64,000 bases of DNA, from the NCBI RefSeq assembly GCF_004349105.1, contig NZ_SMLB01000001.1, forward strand, positions 298,310 to 362,309, read 5' to 3'. The notes beneath the pieces are model-generated. The model saw only the letters and a program-made list of their open reading frames with translations, was not told the origin of the DNA and did no database searches. The translations under genes were made by a program, and so were the position numbers. This document shows, piece by piece, positions 32,926 to 41,543 of the stretch; the first letter of the stretch is position 1, and the number at the start of each line of letters is the position of its first letter. This DNA comes from Jiangella aurantiaca. GTDB lineage: Bacteria > Actinomycetota > Actinomycetes > Jiangellales > Jiangellaceae.

Positions 32926-32932
32926 GTGAATG

Positions 32933-32938
32933 AGGTTA
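32933..32938 (-). promoter_or_regulatory. candidate -10 box for the srmL leader
   Basis: TAACCT on the minus strand, 7 nt before ATG 32925. Its first three bases are the TAA stop codon of the SRPBCC gene at 32936. No clear -35. Confidence 0.5.
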
Positions 32939-33388
32939 TCCGATCCCGAGGCGATCGGCCAGGCGCGAGAGGCTGTCGTGCCAGCCCTTGAGGTGGTCGT
33001 CGCGCTGCTCCTCGGTGGGGTTGTGGCTGTGTGTCACGACCACCTCGGTGCCGCCCTGCTCCGACGGCGTCAGCCGGACGGCGACCCGGCTGGCGGGTGC
33101 GTTGTCGCCGTCCCACGACCAGATGAACGTCACCAGGCGGGGCCGCCGGATCTCGCCGAAGATGCCGCGCGCGGAGATGTTGTGACCTGCGGACAGACCG
33201 GTCGTGCGGAAGGTGAACCGGCCGCCGGGTCTCGCGTCGGTCTCGTAGATCGCGGCGAACGCCGGTGGCCAGTACCAGCCGGCCAGCCGCCGTGGCTCGG
33301 TGAACATCGGGAAGACGTCGTCCGGGTCGGCGTCGACCACCACGGAGACGACGGCGGTGGTGGCATCAGGGGTGGATGACTCGACCAT
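32936..33388 (-). CDS. SRPBCC (AHSA1-like) domain protein
   Basis: 150 residues of the START/Bet v1-like AHSA1 group: VVSVVVDADPDDVFPMFTEP, LAGWYWPPAF, PGGRFTFRTTG, VTFIWSWDGDNAPASRVAVR and the last helix HLKGWHDSLSRLADRLG. These proteins form a hydrophobic pocket and bind lipids or aromatic compounds. The ATG at 33388 is preferred because TAAAGT stands 8 nt upstream; the frame allows a start at 33418, which would overlap the sulfatase stop. Ligand unknown. Confidence 0.85.
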   Translation of the reverse strand: MVESSTPDATTAVVSVVVDADPDDVFPMFTEPRRLAGWYWPPAFAAIYETDARPGGRFTFRTTGLSAGHNISARGIFGEIRRPRLVTFIWSWDGDNAPASRVAVRLTPSEQGGTEVVVTHSHNPTEEQRDDHLKGWHDSLSRLADRLGIG

Positions 33389-33410
33389 GGTTGCGCACTT
33401 TAGGCCATTT

Positions 33411-34823
33411 TCATACATCCTGACGAGGGGCTGCCCACGGCTCGTCGCCGACCTCCCGGCGCAGCCGCTCCAGCTCGTCGCGCAACTCGCGGCGCACGTC
33501 GCCGTAGTCAGGGTCGTCGTACCGGTTCGTCAGCTCGGCCGGATCGGCGGCCAGATCGAACAGCTCCCACTCCGGCTCGGTCCGGACCTCGGACGCGCCC
33601 GGCACGCCGAGCCCATCGCCGTAGTAGTGCACCAGCTTGTGCGTCGCCGTGCGCACGCCGACGTGTGCGGGGACGTGGTGACTGCCGTCCAGGTGCTCCC
33701 AGTACCGGTAGTACATCGACGTGCGCCAGTCGGCCGGCCGCTCGCCGCGCAGCAGCGGGCGCAGGCTGCGGCCCTGCATGCGCGGGTGCGTGGGCAGCCC
33801 GGCGAGGTCGAGGAAGGTCGGCGCGAAGTCGACGTTCAGCGCCATGGCGTCGGTCGACGTGCCCGACGCGACCTCGCGCGGGTATCGGACCATGAGCGGC
33901 ATCCGCAGCGACTCCTCGTACATGAACCGCTTGTCGTACCAGCCGTGGTCGCCGAGGAAGAAGCCCTGGTCGGAGGAGTACGCGACGACGGTGTCCGCGG
34001 CCAGGCCGTGGTCATCGAGGGCGTCGAGCAGTCGGCCGGTGTTGTCGTCGATCGACGCGACGCAGCGCAGGTAGTCCTTGATGTAGCTCTGGTAGGCCCA
34101 ACGGGTCCGGTCCGGCTCGGGCAGGCCGGCCGGCCAGGGGGCCTTGAGGTCGCGCTCGTTGAGGTCGCGGCCGATCCGCATACGTGCCTCGTGCGCCGCC
34201 CGGCCGCGCCCGGCGTAGTCGTCGAACAGCGTGGGCGGCTCCGGAACGTCGACGCCGTCGAACAACTTGAGGTGGGCGATGTCCGGGTCCCAGCTGCGAT
34301 GCGGCGCCTTGTGCCACAGCAGCAGGCAGAACGGCCGGTCCGGATCCCGCCGCGCGATCCGCTCCAGCGCGAGGTCGGTGAGCACTGTCGTCGTGTAGCC
34401 GGGAACGGTGCGCCGGCCGTCGGCGCTCAGCAGCTCCGGGTTCCAGTACTCGCCCTGATCCTCGAGGATCTCCCACGAGTCGAAGCCGCGCGGGTCGTGC
34501 TCGCCGCCGTGGCCGAGGTGCCACTTGCCGATCAGCCAGGTCTGGTAGCCGGCGTCGCGCAGCAGCTCCGGGAACGACGGCTGCCGCGCGTCGAAGTGCG
34601 TGCTCAACGTCCGCACGCCGTTGACGTTGCTGTACGTGCCGGTGAGGATCGAGGCCCGGCTCGGCGCGCACAGGGCGTTCGTGCAGAATGTCGCGTCGAA
34701 CCGTATGCCCTCGCCCGCGATGCGGTCGAGGTTCGGCGTCGGCATCAGCGGGCTGCCGTACGCCGAGATCGCGTGCGCCGCGTGGTCGTCGCTGAGGATG
34801 AAGACCAGGTTCGGCGCCGTCAT
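33411..34823 (-). CDS. cysteine-type sulfatase
   Basis: 470 residues. The sulfatase signature CAPSRASILTG carries Cys52, which must be converted to formylglycine; metal ligands are in ILSDDHAAHAISAYG near the start and in YSSDQGFFLGDHGWYDKR. GKWHLGHGG is also conserved. No signal peptide, so it acts in the cytoplasm on an imported sulfate ester and would need a formylglycine-generating enzyme from elsewhere. ATG 34823 overlaps the stop of the glucosidase-like gene (ATGA), so both are one operon, divergent from the LacI/ABC genes. A sulfated glycoside is the likely substrate class. Confidence 0.9.
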   Translation of the reverse strand: MTAPNLVFILSDDHAAHAISAYGSPLMPTPNLDRIAGEGIRFDATFCTNALCAPSRASILTGTYSNVNGVRTLSTHFDARQPSFPELLRDAGYQTWLIGKWHLGHGGEHDPRGFDSWEILEDQGEYWNPELLSADGRRTVPGYTTTVLTDLALERIARRDPDRPFCLLLWHKAPHRSWDPDIAHLKLFDGVDVPEPPTLFDDYAGRGRAAHEARMRIGRDLNERDLKAPWPAGLPEPDRTRWAYQSYIKDYLRCVASIDDNTGRLLDALDDHGLAADTVVAYSSDQGFFLGDHGWYDKRFMYEESLRMPLMVRYPREVASGTSTDAMALNVDFAPTFLDLAGLPTHPRMQGRSLRPLLRGERPADWRTSMYYRYWEHLDGSHHVPAHVGVRTATHKLVHYYGDGLGVPGASEVRTEPEWELFDLAADPAELTNRYDDPDYGDVRRELRDELERLRREVGDEPWAAPRQDV

Positions 34824-36895
34824 CGGGCCACCTCGACGGTCAGCGGCGCGGAGGTGCGGACGTCGGCCCGGGCGGAGGCATCGACCGCCACGGCGAGCGG
34901 GTGACCGGCCACCCGCAGGCCCTCGACCCGCAGCGGGAACCAGTCGGCGAACGCCGGGTCCGGCGCCACCCGCAGGGTCCCGGCCGGCACGTCCGCCGTC
35001 AGCCCCAGCGCGGCCTGCAGCAGCGCGACCACCGTCGCCGCCGACCACGCCTGCGGCCGGCACGCCGCCGGGTAGGCGAGCACCGGCTCGCCGGCGCGCG
35101 CGTCGGTGCCGGCGAACAGCTCCGGCAGCCGGTACGCGAAGTCCGGCGCGACCCGCAGCACCCCGCCGGCCAGCGACGCGGCGACACCGGCGAAGCCGTC
35201 GGCGGCCAGGCCGCGGACCGCGATCGCGGTGTCGTGCGGCCAGATGCTACCGGCGTGGTAGCCGAGCGGGTTGAACCCGGCCGCGTCGGCGCTCATGGTG
35301 CGCAGCCCGTAGCCGGCGTCGAGGTCGGGGCGGCCGAGCCGGTCGGCGACGACGGCGGCCTCGTCCGGCCCGAGCAGGCCGGTGCCGAGCAGGTGGCCGA
35401 GGTTGGACGTGACGGTGTCGACCGGCCGCTTGGCGCCGTCGAGGGCGATGGCGGGGAACCGGCCCTTCTCGTCGGACACCCAGAACGTGGCCGCGAACCG
35501 CTTGCGCAGCGCCGCGGCCCAGTCGCGCAGCGGGCCGGACCCGGGCCGGCCGAACGCGTCGAGCAGTGCGGCGCCCGCCAGCGCCGCCTCGTGCGCGTAC
35601 GCCTGCGCCTCGCTCAGCGCGATCGGCGGCTCGGCGATGGCGCCGCCGGGGAACTGGATGGAGTCGTCGGAGTCCTTCCAGCCCTGGTTGGCCAGCCCGT
35701 GGCCGCTGGTGTCGACGTACTCGAGGAAGCCGTCGCCGTCGGAGTCGGCGTCGGTCGTCAGCCAGCGCAGCGCCGCCTCGAGCGGGTCGAGCAGCTCGGC
35801 GACGTCGGCGGCCGGCAGTCCCCAGCGCCAGGCGTCGTGCAGCAGGCACACCCACAGGGCGGTGGCGTCGACTGTGCCGAAGTAGACCGGGGGCAGCGAC
35901 GCACCGGCGGACGGGACACGCACCTCGTGCAGGATCTTCCCCGGCGCCTCGGCGGTCGCCGGGTCGTGTGCGCGGCCCTGCCGGCGAGCCAGCGTGCGCA
36001 GCGTCCCCCGGGCCAGCCAGGTGCCCAGCGGCAGCGTGAACCGGGCCGCCCACAGCGAGTCGCGGCCGAACAGGGTGAAGAACCACGGGCTACCGGCGGC
36101 GAGGAACGTGTCGGACGGTTCGAGCGGGTCGGACAGCGCCAGCGCGGCGAGGTCGTCGACGCTCCGCGCGGTCAGCCGGGCGAGGTCGGACCGGCCGGCG
36201 ACGGCGACGGCATCCCAGCCGACGCCGTCAGCGCTGCCGAACGCGTTGGCCGGCGGGCCGTCGGCGAACGCGACGATCACCTCGACGTCTGCCGTCCACG
36301 ACGACCGCGGCGGCAGCTCGACGGCCCAGCTGAGGACGGCGCCACCGGCATCCGTCTCGACCACCGAGCCCGGCGCCGTCACCGTTGTCCGCAGGTCGCC
36401 GCCGTCCCACTCGACGCGCCCCGGCGCCGGCGACGACGGCGCCCGGCCGTCCCGCTGGGCGCCGTCGTGCTTGATCTCGGCGGCGGTGGCGAAGTCGGCC
36501 GCGACGTGGACGCGGACGGTGGCGGCGATCGGCCCCCGCGAGTTGTTCACCAGCTCCAGCCGGTCGGCGACGCCGTCGGCGCGGGCGCACCGCTGCCGCT
36601 CCAGGCGCACCGTCGGGTCGGCGCCGGGATCGCCGAGGTGCCGGACGATGCCGGTGAAGTGCGCGTGGCCGGCGCCGCGCAGGCCGTGGCCGGCCGGCTC
36701 GGGCTCGTGGCCGTCGACGTCGACCCGCAGCTCGGACAGGACGCGCCGGTCGTGGCTGAGCAGGCCCTGCGCTCCGGCCGCGCGGATCTGCCCGTCGGCG
36801 CCGGACAGCACCACCGTGGGTGCCTTGACACAGCTGACGAGGTCGTGCAGGAACGGCTGCGGCACCGGGCCGGAGTCGGGTGGAGCGGTCACCAC
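34820..36895 (-). CDS. amylo-alpha-1,6-glucosidase-like / debranching family protein
   Basis: 691 residues. An N-terminal beta-sandwich (glycogen debranching N-terminal domain; GLLSHDRRVLSELRVDVDGH) precedes an (alpha/alpha)6-barrel catalytic domain: GSPWFFTLFGRDSLWAARFT, YFGTVDATALWVCLLHD, GWKDSDDSIQFPGG and GYHAGSIWPHDTAIAVRGL. The acids in the last two motifs are the expected catalytic positions. No signal peptide. Relatives act on alpha-glucosides or mannosyl/glucosyl glycerates, so the true substrate is open. GTG 36895 has GGAAGG 7 nt upstream. Transcription is probably controlled by the LacI protein through the shared operators. Confidence 0.85.
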   Translation of the reverse strand: MVTAPPDSGPVPQPFLHDLVSCVKAPTVVLSGADGQIRAAGAQGLLSHDRRVLSELRVDVDGHEPEPAGHGLRGAGHAHFTGIVRHLGDPGADPTVRLERQRCARADGVADRLELVNNSRGPIAATVRVHVAADFATAAEIKHDGAQRDGRAPSSPAPGRVEWDGGDLRTTVTAPGSVVETDAGGAVLSWAVELPPRSSWTADVEVIVAFADGPPANAFGSADGVGWDAVAVAGRSDLARLTARSVDDLAALALSDPLEPSDTFLAAGSPWFFTLFGRDSLWAARFTLPLGTWLARGTLRTLARRQGRAHDPATAEAPGKILHEVRVPSAGASLPPVYFGTVDATALWVCLLHDAWRWGLPAADVAELLDPLEAALRWLTTDADSDGDGFLEYVDTSGHGLANQGWKDSDDSIQFPGGAIAEPPIALSEAQAYAHEAALAGAALLDAFGRPGSGPLRDWAAALRKRFAATFWVSDEKGRFPAIALDGAKRPVDTVTSNLGHLLGTGLLGPDEAAVVADRLGRPDLDAGYGLRTMSADAAGFNPLGYHAGSIWPHDTAIAVRGLAADGFAGVAASLAGGVLRVAPDFAYRLPELFAGTDARAGEPVLAYPAACRPQAWSAATVVALLQAALGLTADVPAGTLRVAPDPAFADWFPLRVEGLRVAGHPLAVAVDASARADVRTSAPLTVEVAR

Positions 36896-36912
36896 GGTGA
36901 TCCTTCCGAGAC

Positions 36913-36941
36913 TTGACAGAACAGTCGACGCGTTCTTAACT
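36913..36941 (+). promoter_or_regulatory. promoter of lacI-ABC operon
   Basis: TTGACA (36913-36918), 17-bp spacer, TTAACT (36936-36941): near-consensus. The expected start near 36948 puts operator 1 just downstream, where a bound repressor would block the polymerase. Confidence 0.7.
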
Positions 36942-36958
36942 CTGAACCAGATCCCATT

Positions 36959-36972
36959 TTTGAACGATCAAA
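36959..36972. promoter_or_regulatory. LacI-family operator 1
   Basis: TTTGAACGATCAAA, a pseudo-palindrome with central CG, as LacI-family operators have. Its inverse complement recurs at 36990-37003; centres are 31 bp apart, about three helical turns. Confidence 0.75.
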
Positions 36973-36973
36973 C

Positions 36974-37002
36974 ACGCTATCAATCCGGATTTGATCGTTC
37001 AA
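36974..37002 (-). promoter_or_regulatory. promoter of the glucosidase-sulfatase operon
   Basis: On the minus strand TTGAAC (37002-36997), 17-bp spacer, TAGCGT (36979-36974). The -35 box lies in operator 2 and the start point in operator 1. Confidence 0.55.
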
Positions 37003-37003
37003 C
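36990..37003. promoter_or_regulatory. LacI-family operator 2
   Basis: TTTGATCGTTCAAC, the inverse complement of operator 1 apart from its last base. Together they would let one LacI protein close both divergent promoters. Confidence 0.75.
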
Positions 37004-37021
37004 ACGTCGAGGAGGACGGAT

Positions 37022-38083
37022 ATGGCGACACCGGAGAGTGGCGCCACGCTCGAAAGCGTCGCCTTCGCGGCCGGGGTGTCGCGGCAGACGGTGTCCAACG
37101 TCCTCAACGCGCCCGAGCGGGTGGCGCCGGAGACTCGGCAGCGGGTCGAGGAGGCCATCCAGGCGCTGCGCTACCGCCCCAACCGGTCCGCCCGGTCGCT
37201 GCGCACCCGGATGAGCAACCTCATCGGCTACTGCGTCCAGCCGGCCCTCGCCGGGAACATCAACCCCGTTCTCGACCGGTTCGTGCACGCCGTCACCGAG
37301 TACGCCGCCGAGCACGGCTTCCACCTCCTGCTGTTCACCGCCCCGGCGGGCAGCGCAGGGCTGGACCGCTACGCCGAGCTGCTGGCCCAGCGCGCCGTCG
37401 ACGGCTTCCTCCTCACCGACACCGTCGTCGGCGACCCGCGGCCCGGCTGGCTGACGGAGCAGGGCGTGCCGTTCGTCGCGTTCGGCCGCAGCTGGTCCGG
37501 CCCGGACCGCGGCCGCTGGGTCGACGTCGACGGCGCGGCGGGCATGACCGAGGCGGTCGAGCACCTGCACGCGCTCGGCCACCGCCGCATCGCGTTCATC
37601 GGCTGGCCGGAGGGCTCCGGCGTCGGCGACGACCGCGTCGCCGGCTACACCGCGGCCTGCTTGCGCCTGGGCCTGGATCCGCGGGTCGTCCGGGCAGAGG
37701 GGACCGTCGACACCGGGCGGGCACTGGCCGGTGCGCTGCTCGACGGCGCCGACCCGCCCACCGCGCTGGTCTGCGTCAGCGACCTGTCGGCGTACGGCGC
37801 GCTGCGTGCGCTCGCCGACCGCGGCCTGCGCCCGGGCCCGGACGTCGCCGTCGTCGGCTTCGACGACACCCCCGCCGCCCGGCTGCCCGGCGTCGACCTC
37901 ACCAGCCTGTCCCAGCCGATCGAGCAGATCGGCCGCGAAGTCGTCCAGATGTTGCTCGGCCTGCTCGGTGTCGTGGAGCTCCCGCCCGGCCCCGAGCACC
38001 GCCTGCTGCGCCCGACGCTGGTCGTCCGGGCCAGCTCCCGTCCCGCCGGATCCGCTCCGGCCGCCCCCACGGAGGCTCGATGA
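37022..38083 (+). CDS. LacI-family transcriptional repressor
   Basis: 353 residues. The HTH and hinge are typical (TLESVAFAAGVSRQTVSNVL, RYRPNRSARSLRT), followed by a periplasmic-binding-protein-like ligand domain (FLLTDTVVGDPRP, VPFVAFGRSW, VDVDGAAGMTEAVEHLHALG, RRIAFIG, DVAVVGFDDTPAA). ATG 37022 follows GAGGAGG. It heads an operon with the substrate-binding protein (stop and start overlap, ATGA) and two permeases, and faces the glucosidase-sulfatase operon across two operators. The inducer is presumably the imported sugar. Confidence 0.94.
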   Translation: MATPESGATLESVAFAAGVSRQTVSNVLNAPERVAPETRQRVEEAIQALRYRPNRSARSLRTRMSNLIGYCVQPALAGNINPVLDRFVHAVTEYAAEHGFHLLLFTAPAGSAGLDRYAELLAQRAVDGFLLTDTVVGDPRPGWLTEQGVPFVAFGRSWSGPDRGRWVDVDGAAGMTEAVEHLHALGHRRIAFIGWPEGSGVGDDRVAGYTAACLRLGLDPRVVRAEGTVDTGRALAGALLDGADPPTALVCVSDLSAYGALRALADRGLRPGPDVAVVGFDDTPAARLPGVDLTSLSQPIEQIGREVVQMLLGLLGVVELPPGPEHRLLRPTLVVRASSRPAGSAPAAPTEAR

Positions 38084-39348
38084 TGCGTCAGTTCGCCCGT
38101 ATCCCACTGCCGGCGGCCACGGCCGTGGCGGCCGCCACCCTGCTCGCCGCCTGCGGCAGCGGCTTCGACGACGACGGTGACGACGCCGGCTCCGAGGCCA
38201 CCGGCGCCACCGGCGGCGGCTCGCTCACCGTCATGATCGGCTCGTCCGGCGAGGCCGAGACGGTCGCCGTCCAGGACGCCGCCGCCCGGTGGGCCGAAGA
38301 GTCCGGCACCGAGGTCGAGGTGATCCCGGCACAGGACCTCGTGCAGCAGCTGCAGCAGGGGTTCGCCGGCGGCAACCCGCCCGACGTCTTCTACGTCAGC
38401 CCCGACCGCTTCCGCATGTTCGCCGAGGCGGGGTCGCTGTACCCGTACGGCGACCAGATCGAGGACGCCGACGACATCTACCAGCCGCTGCGCGACGCCT
38501 TCACCTACGAGGACGAACTGTACTGCGCGCCCAAGGACGGCGGCGTGCACGCGCTGGTCATCGACACCGAGGCGTGGGCCGCGGCCGGACTGACCGAGGC
38601 CGACTACCCGCAGAACTGGGACGACCTCGCCGCCGCGGCGCAGGCGCTCACCACCGACGGCCGGGTGGGCCTGGCGTTCACCGGCGACTACAACCCGGTC
38701 GGCTCGTTCATGCTTGCCGGCGGCGGGTTCTTCGTGAACGAGGAGCAGACCGAGGTCACCGCGGACACTCCGGAGAACCTCGCGACCCTGGAGTACCTGA
38801 AGCAGAACATGGACGCCGGCACGTTCGCGTTCGCGCCCAACATCGACGCGGCGTGGGGCGGCGAGGCGCTCGGCAGCGGCAAGTCGGCCATGACCGTCGA
38901 GGGCGCGTGGATCGTCGGCGCCCTGCAGAACGACTTCCCGGACCGCCGGTGGACCGCCGTCCCGCTGCCGGCCGGTCCCGGCGGGCAGGCCTCGACGGCG
39001 TTCACCAACTGCTGGGGCATCGCCGCGGACAGCGAGAACCAGACCGCCGCCGTCGAACTGGTCAACTTCCTGATGAGCCCGGAGGAGCAGCAGACGTTCG
39101 CCGAGGCGTTCGGCCCGATCCCGTCTCGGTCCAGCCTTTCCGACTGGAACGCCGAGACGTTCCCCGAGAAGGCGGCGTTCGCCGAGGGCATGGAGAACTC
39201 GCGGACGCAGGTCGCCGTCCCGGGCTTCGAGTCCGTGCTGGCCGACTTCAACACCCAGCTCGAGGGCATGGCCGCCGGCACCGTCACGCCGGAGCAGGCG
39301 CTGCAGACGCTGCAGACCAACGGCGAAGCCGCCCTCGCGCAGGAGTGA
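38080..39348 (+). CDS. sugar ABC transporter substrate-binding lipoprotein
   Basis: 422 residues, family 1 extracellular solute-binding protein. The signal peptide ends in the lipobox LLAACG (Cys about residue 25), followed by an acidic Gly/Asp linker and the mature domain (LTVMIGSSGEAETVAVQDAA, GNPPDVFYVSPDR, KDGGVHALVIDTEAW, AMTVEGAWIVGAL, FTNCWGIAADSEN). It captures an oligosaccharide or glycoside outside the cell and delivers it to the two permeases downstream. GGAGG stands 5 nt before ATG 38080. Confidence 0.94.
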   Translation: MMRQFARIPLPAATAVAAATLLAACGSGFDDDGDDAGSEATGATGGGSLTVMIGSSGEAETVAVQDAAARWAEESGTEVEVIPAQDLVQQLQQGFAGGNPPDVFYVSPDRFRMFAEAGSLYPYGDQIEDADDIYQPLRDAFTYEDELYCAPKDGGVHALVIDTEAWAAAGLTEADYPQNWDDLAAAAQALTTDGRVGLAFTGDYNPVGSFMLAGGGFFVNEEQTEVTADTPENLATLEYLKQNMDAGTFAFAPNIDAAWGGEALGSGKSAMTVEGAWIVGALQNDFPDRRWTAVPLPAGPGGQASTAFTNCWGIAADSENQTAAVELVNFLMSPEEQQTFAEAFGPIPSRSSLSDWNAETFPEKAAFAEGMENSRTQVAVPGFESVLADFNTQLEGMAAGTVTPEQALQTLQTNGEAALAQE

Positions 39349-39349
39349 C

Positions 39350-40426
39350 GTGACCGCGACGGTCACCCGGGAGACGTCGGCGGACCGCACGCGGCCGGTC
39401 CGCCGACGCGGGATCTCCGGGCATCTGCGCCAGGAACGACGGGCCGGCTGGCTGTTCGTCGCACCGGCCGTGATCGTGCTGGTGGTGTTCCTGTTCGCGC
39501 CGATCCTCATGGCTGCGTGGGTCAGCCTGCTGGACTGGAACGGGCAGTCCAGCCCGTTCTCCGGCGACGCCGAGTTCGTCGGGCTGGACAACTACCGCGG
39601 CCTGCTGCTCGACGCCGGGCTGCTGCGCAGCGACTTCATGCTCAGCGTGCGCAACACGATCTACTACGTGCTGTTCAACGTCACCGGCGTGGTCGTCGTG
39701 TCGTTCGCGCTCGCGCTGGCGGTGAACTCGCACGTGCTGCGCGGCCGGTCGTTCTTCCGGACCATCTTCTACTTCCCGGCCATCACCAGCTCGGTCGCTA
39801 TCAGCGTGCTGTTCCTCTTCCTCTTCCAGGGGGCCGGCGTCGTGAACGTCGTCCTCTCGTGGGTCGGCGTCGACGGGCCGTCCTGGTTCACCGACCCGCG
39901 CGGCGTACTGCACATCGTGTTCTCGTGGTTCGGCGTCGACGCCGCGCCGGGAGCACTGGCCGACACGTCGCTGGGCGGGCTGAGCCTGTGGGACTGGTTC
40001 TCCGGGCCGTCAGTGGCGATGTGCGCGCTGATCACGCTGACCATCTGGGCGTCGTCGGGCACGTTCATGCTGTTCTTCCTCGTCGGGCTGCAGGACATCC
40101 CGGTCGAGCTGGAGGAGGCGACGGCCATCGACGGCGCCGGCGCGTGGCAGCGGTTCCGGCACCTGACGCTGCCGCTGATGCGCCGCAGCATCGTGCTGGT
40201 CGTCACGCTGGCGTTGATCAGCAGCTGGCAGGTGTTCGACCAGGTGTTCATCCTGTCCCAGGGCGCGCCGGCCAAGACGACGCTGACGCCCGCCTACATC
40301 TCCTACGTGCGCAGCTTCGGCGACGGCCAGTTCGGCGTCGGCGCGGCGGTCGCGTTCGTGCTGTTCGCGATCATCATCGTCCTCACGCTCGTGCAGCGGT
40401 GGGTGGGAAGGGAGCGGCGGACATGA
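39350..40426 (+). CDS. sugar ABC transporter permease (MalF-like)
   Basis: 358 residues. Six or more transmembrane helices, with the EAA loop EEATAIDGAGAWQRFRHLTL near residue 255 that docks the ATPase. A 40-residue hydrophilic N-terminus precedes the first helix, and an insertion around residues 170-210 enlarges an extracellular loop. GTG 39350 starts 1 nt after the binding-protein stop; its own stop overlaps the next ATG. The operon has no ATPase gene, which is normal in actinomycetes where a shared MsiK-type ATPase serves many importers. Confidence 0.93.
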   Translation: MTATVTRETSADRTRPVRRRGISGHLRQERRAGWLFVAPAVIVLVVFLFAPILMAAWVSLLDWNGQSSPFSGDAEFVGLDNYRGLLLDAGLLRSDFMLSVRNTIYYVLFNVTGVVVVSFALALAVNSHVLRGRSFFRTIFYFPAITSSVAISVLFLFLFQGAGVVNVVLSWVGVDGPSWFTDPRGVLHIVFSWFGVDAAPGALADTSLGGLSLWDWFSGPSVAMCALITLTIWASSGTFMLFFLVGLQDIPVELEEATAIDGAGAWQRFRHLTLPLMRRSIVLVVTLALISSWQVFDQVFILSQGAPAKTTLTPAYISYVRSFGDGQFGVGAAVAFVLFAIIIVLTLVQRWVGRERRT

Positions 40427-41352
40427 GCGGGCTGCTGGAACGACGGCGGGCGGCCCGGCCCGCGCGCGAGGCCGTCCCCGTCGTCCTGACCGACCGGTAC
40501 TCACCGCTGCCGCGCAAGGTGCTGGTGCGGGTGATCGGCTACGGGCTCCTGGCGCTCGGGACGCTGCTCTATCTCGGGCCGTTCCTGGTGCAGGTGGCGA
40601 CGTCGTTCAAGACCGACGCGGACGCCGTCGCGAACCCCGTCTCGCTGATCCCGTCGCCGGTGTCGATGGCCGCCTGGGAGATCGTCGCCGGGTCCAACCC
40701 GGCGTACTCGGTGCCGGTGTTCCGCTGGCTGGGCAACTCGTTCGTCGTGACGATCTCGGTGACGCTGGGGCGCCTGATCATCGACAGCCTGGCCGGCTAC
40801 GCGCTGGCCCGGCTGCGCTTCCGCGGCCGCGCGGTGGTGTTCGCCGCCGTCGTCGCGGTGCTCGCGGTGCCCGGCGTCGTGCTGCTGATCCCGAAGTTCC
40901 TGGTGCTCAACCAGCTCGGCATGTTCGACAGCTACGCGGGGATGATCCTGCCGCTGTTCTGCGACGCCGTCGGGATCCTGCTGATGAAGACGGCGTTCGA
41001 GGCGGTGCCGACGGAGCTGGACGAGGCGGCCCGGATCGACGGTGCCGGCGTGTTCCGGACGTTCTGGAGCGTGATCCTGCCGCTGGTCCGGCCGGCGCTG
41101 GTGACGGTGACAATCCTGTCCTTCCAGGGGTCGTGGAACGAGTTCACCCACTTCCTGGTCGCGACGTCGGACCCGGACCTGGCGACGATGAACCTCGGCA
41201 TCGCCCGGCTCACCGCCGGTGACCTGCAGGGGTCGCAGCAGTTCCCGCTGAAGCTGGCGCTGGCGACGCTCTCGACCATCCCGATCGCGCTCGTCTACGT
41301 GTTCTTCTCGCGGTACTTCATGCGCTCCGGCTCCGCCACCGGCCTCAAGTGA
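40423..41352 (+). CDS. sugar ABC transporter permease (MalG-like)
   Basis: 309 residues, six transmembrane helices. The EAA loop is ELDEAARIDGAGVFRTFWSV, and GSWNEFTHFLVATSD is a conserved late segment. ATG 40423 overlaps the stop of the first permease (ATGA). It is the last gene of the LacI operon; family B repeat copy 2 follows about 60 nt later and probably terminates the transcript. Confidence 0.93.
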   Translation: MSGLLERRRAARPAREAVPVVLTDRYSPLPRKVLVRVIGYGLLALGTLLYLGPFLVQVATSFKTDADAVANPVSLIPSPVSMAAWEIVAGSNPAYSVPVFRWLGNSFVVTISVTLGRLIIDSLAGYALARLRFRGRAVVFAAVVAVLAVPGVVLLIPKFLVLNQLGMFDSYAGMILPLFCDAVGILLMKTAFEAVPTELDEAARIDGAGVFRTFWSVILPLVRPALVTVTILSFQGSWNEFTHFLVATSDPDLATMNLGIARLTAGDLQGSQQFPLKLALATLSTIPIALVYVFFSRYFMRSGSATGLK

Positions 41353-41411
41353 GACTCCTGGGTCCGTGGGTCGGCGCGTCTGGTGCGCCGGGCCTGCAGT
41401 CCACGTGGTGG

Positions 41412-41481
41412 AACATCACGAGGATTACCCGAGCCTCAACACGCCTATAACCGTGTTGAGGCTCGGGAAGTCGTGGTGACG
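41412..41481 (+). repeat. family B palindromic repeat, copy 2 (terminator-like)
   Basis: 70-bp element between convergent genes. Perfect 16-bp stem CCCGAGCCTCAACACG at 41428-41443 and complement at 41452-41467, 8-nt loop. CATCACGA before and TCGTGGTG after extend the pairing. Shares TCAACACG and the flanks with copies 1 and 3. Confidence 0.82.
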
Positions 41482-41543
41482 TGCTGGCCGAGTACGTCGA
41501 GATGGCGCTCACCCGGCCGTTGCAGGTCGTCGTGCTGGCGCCG

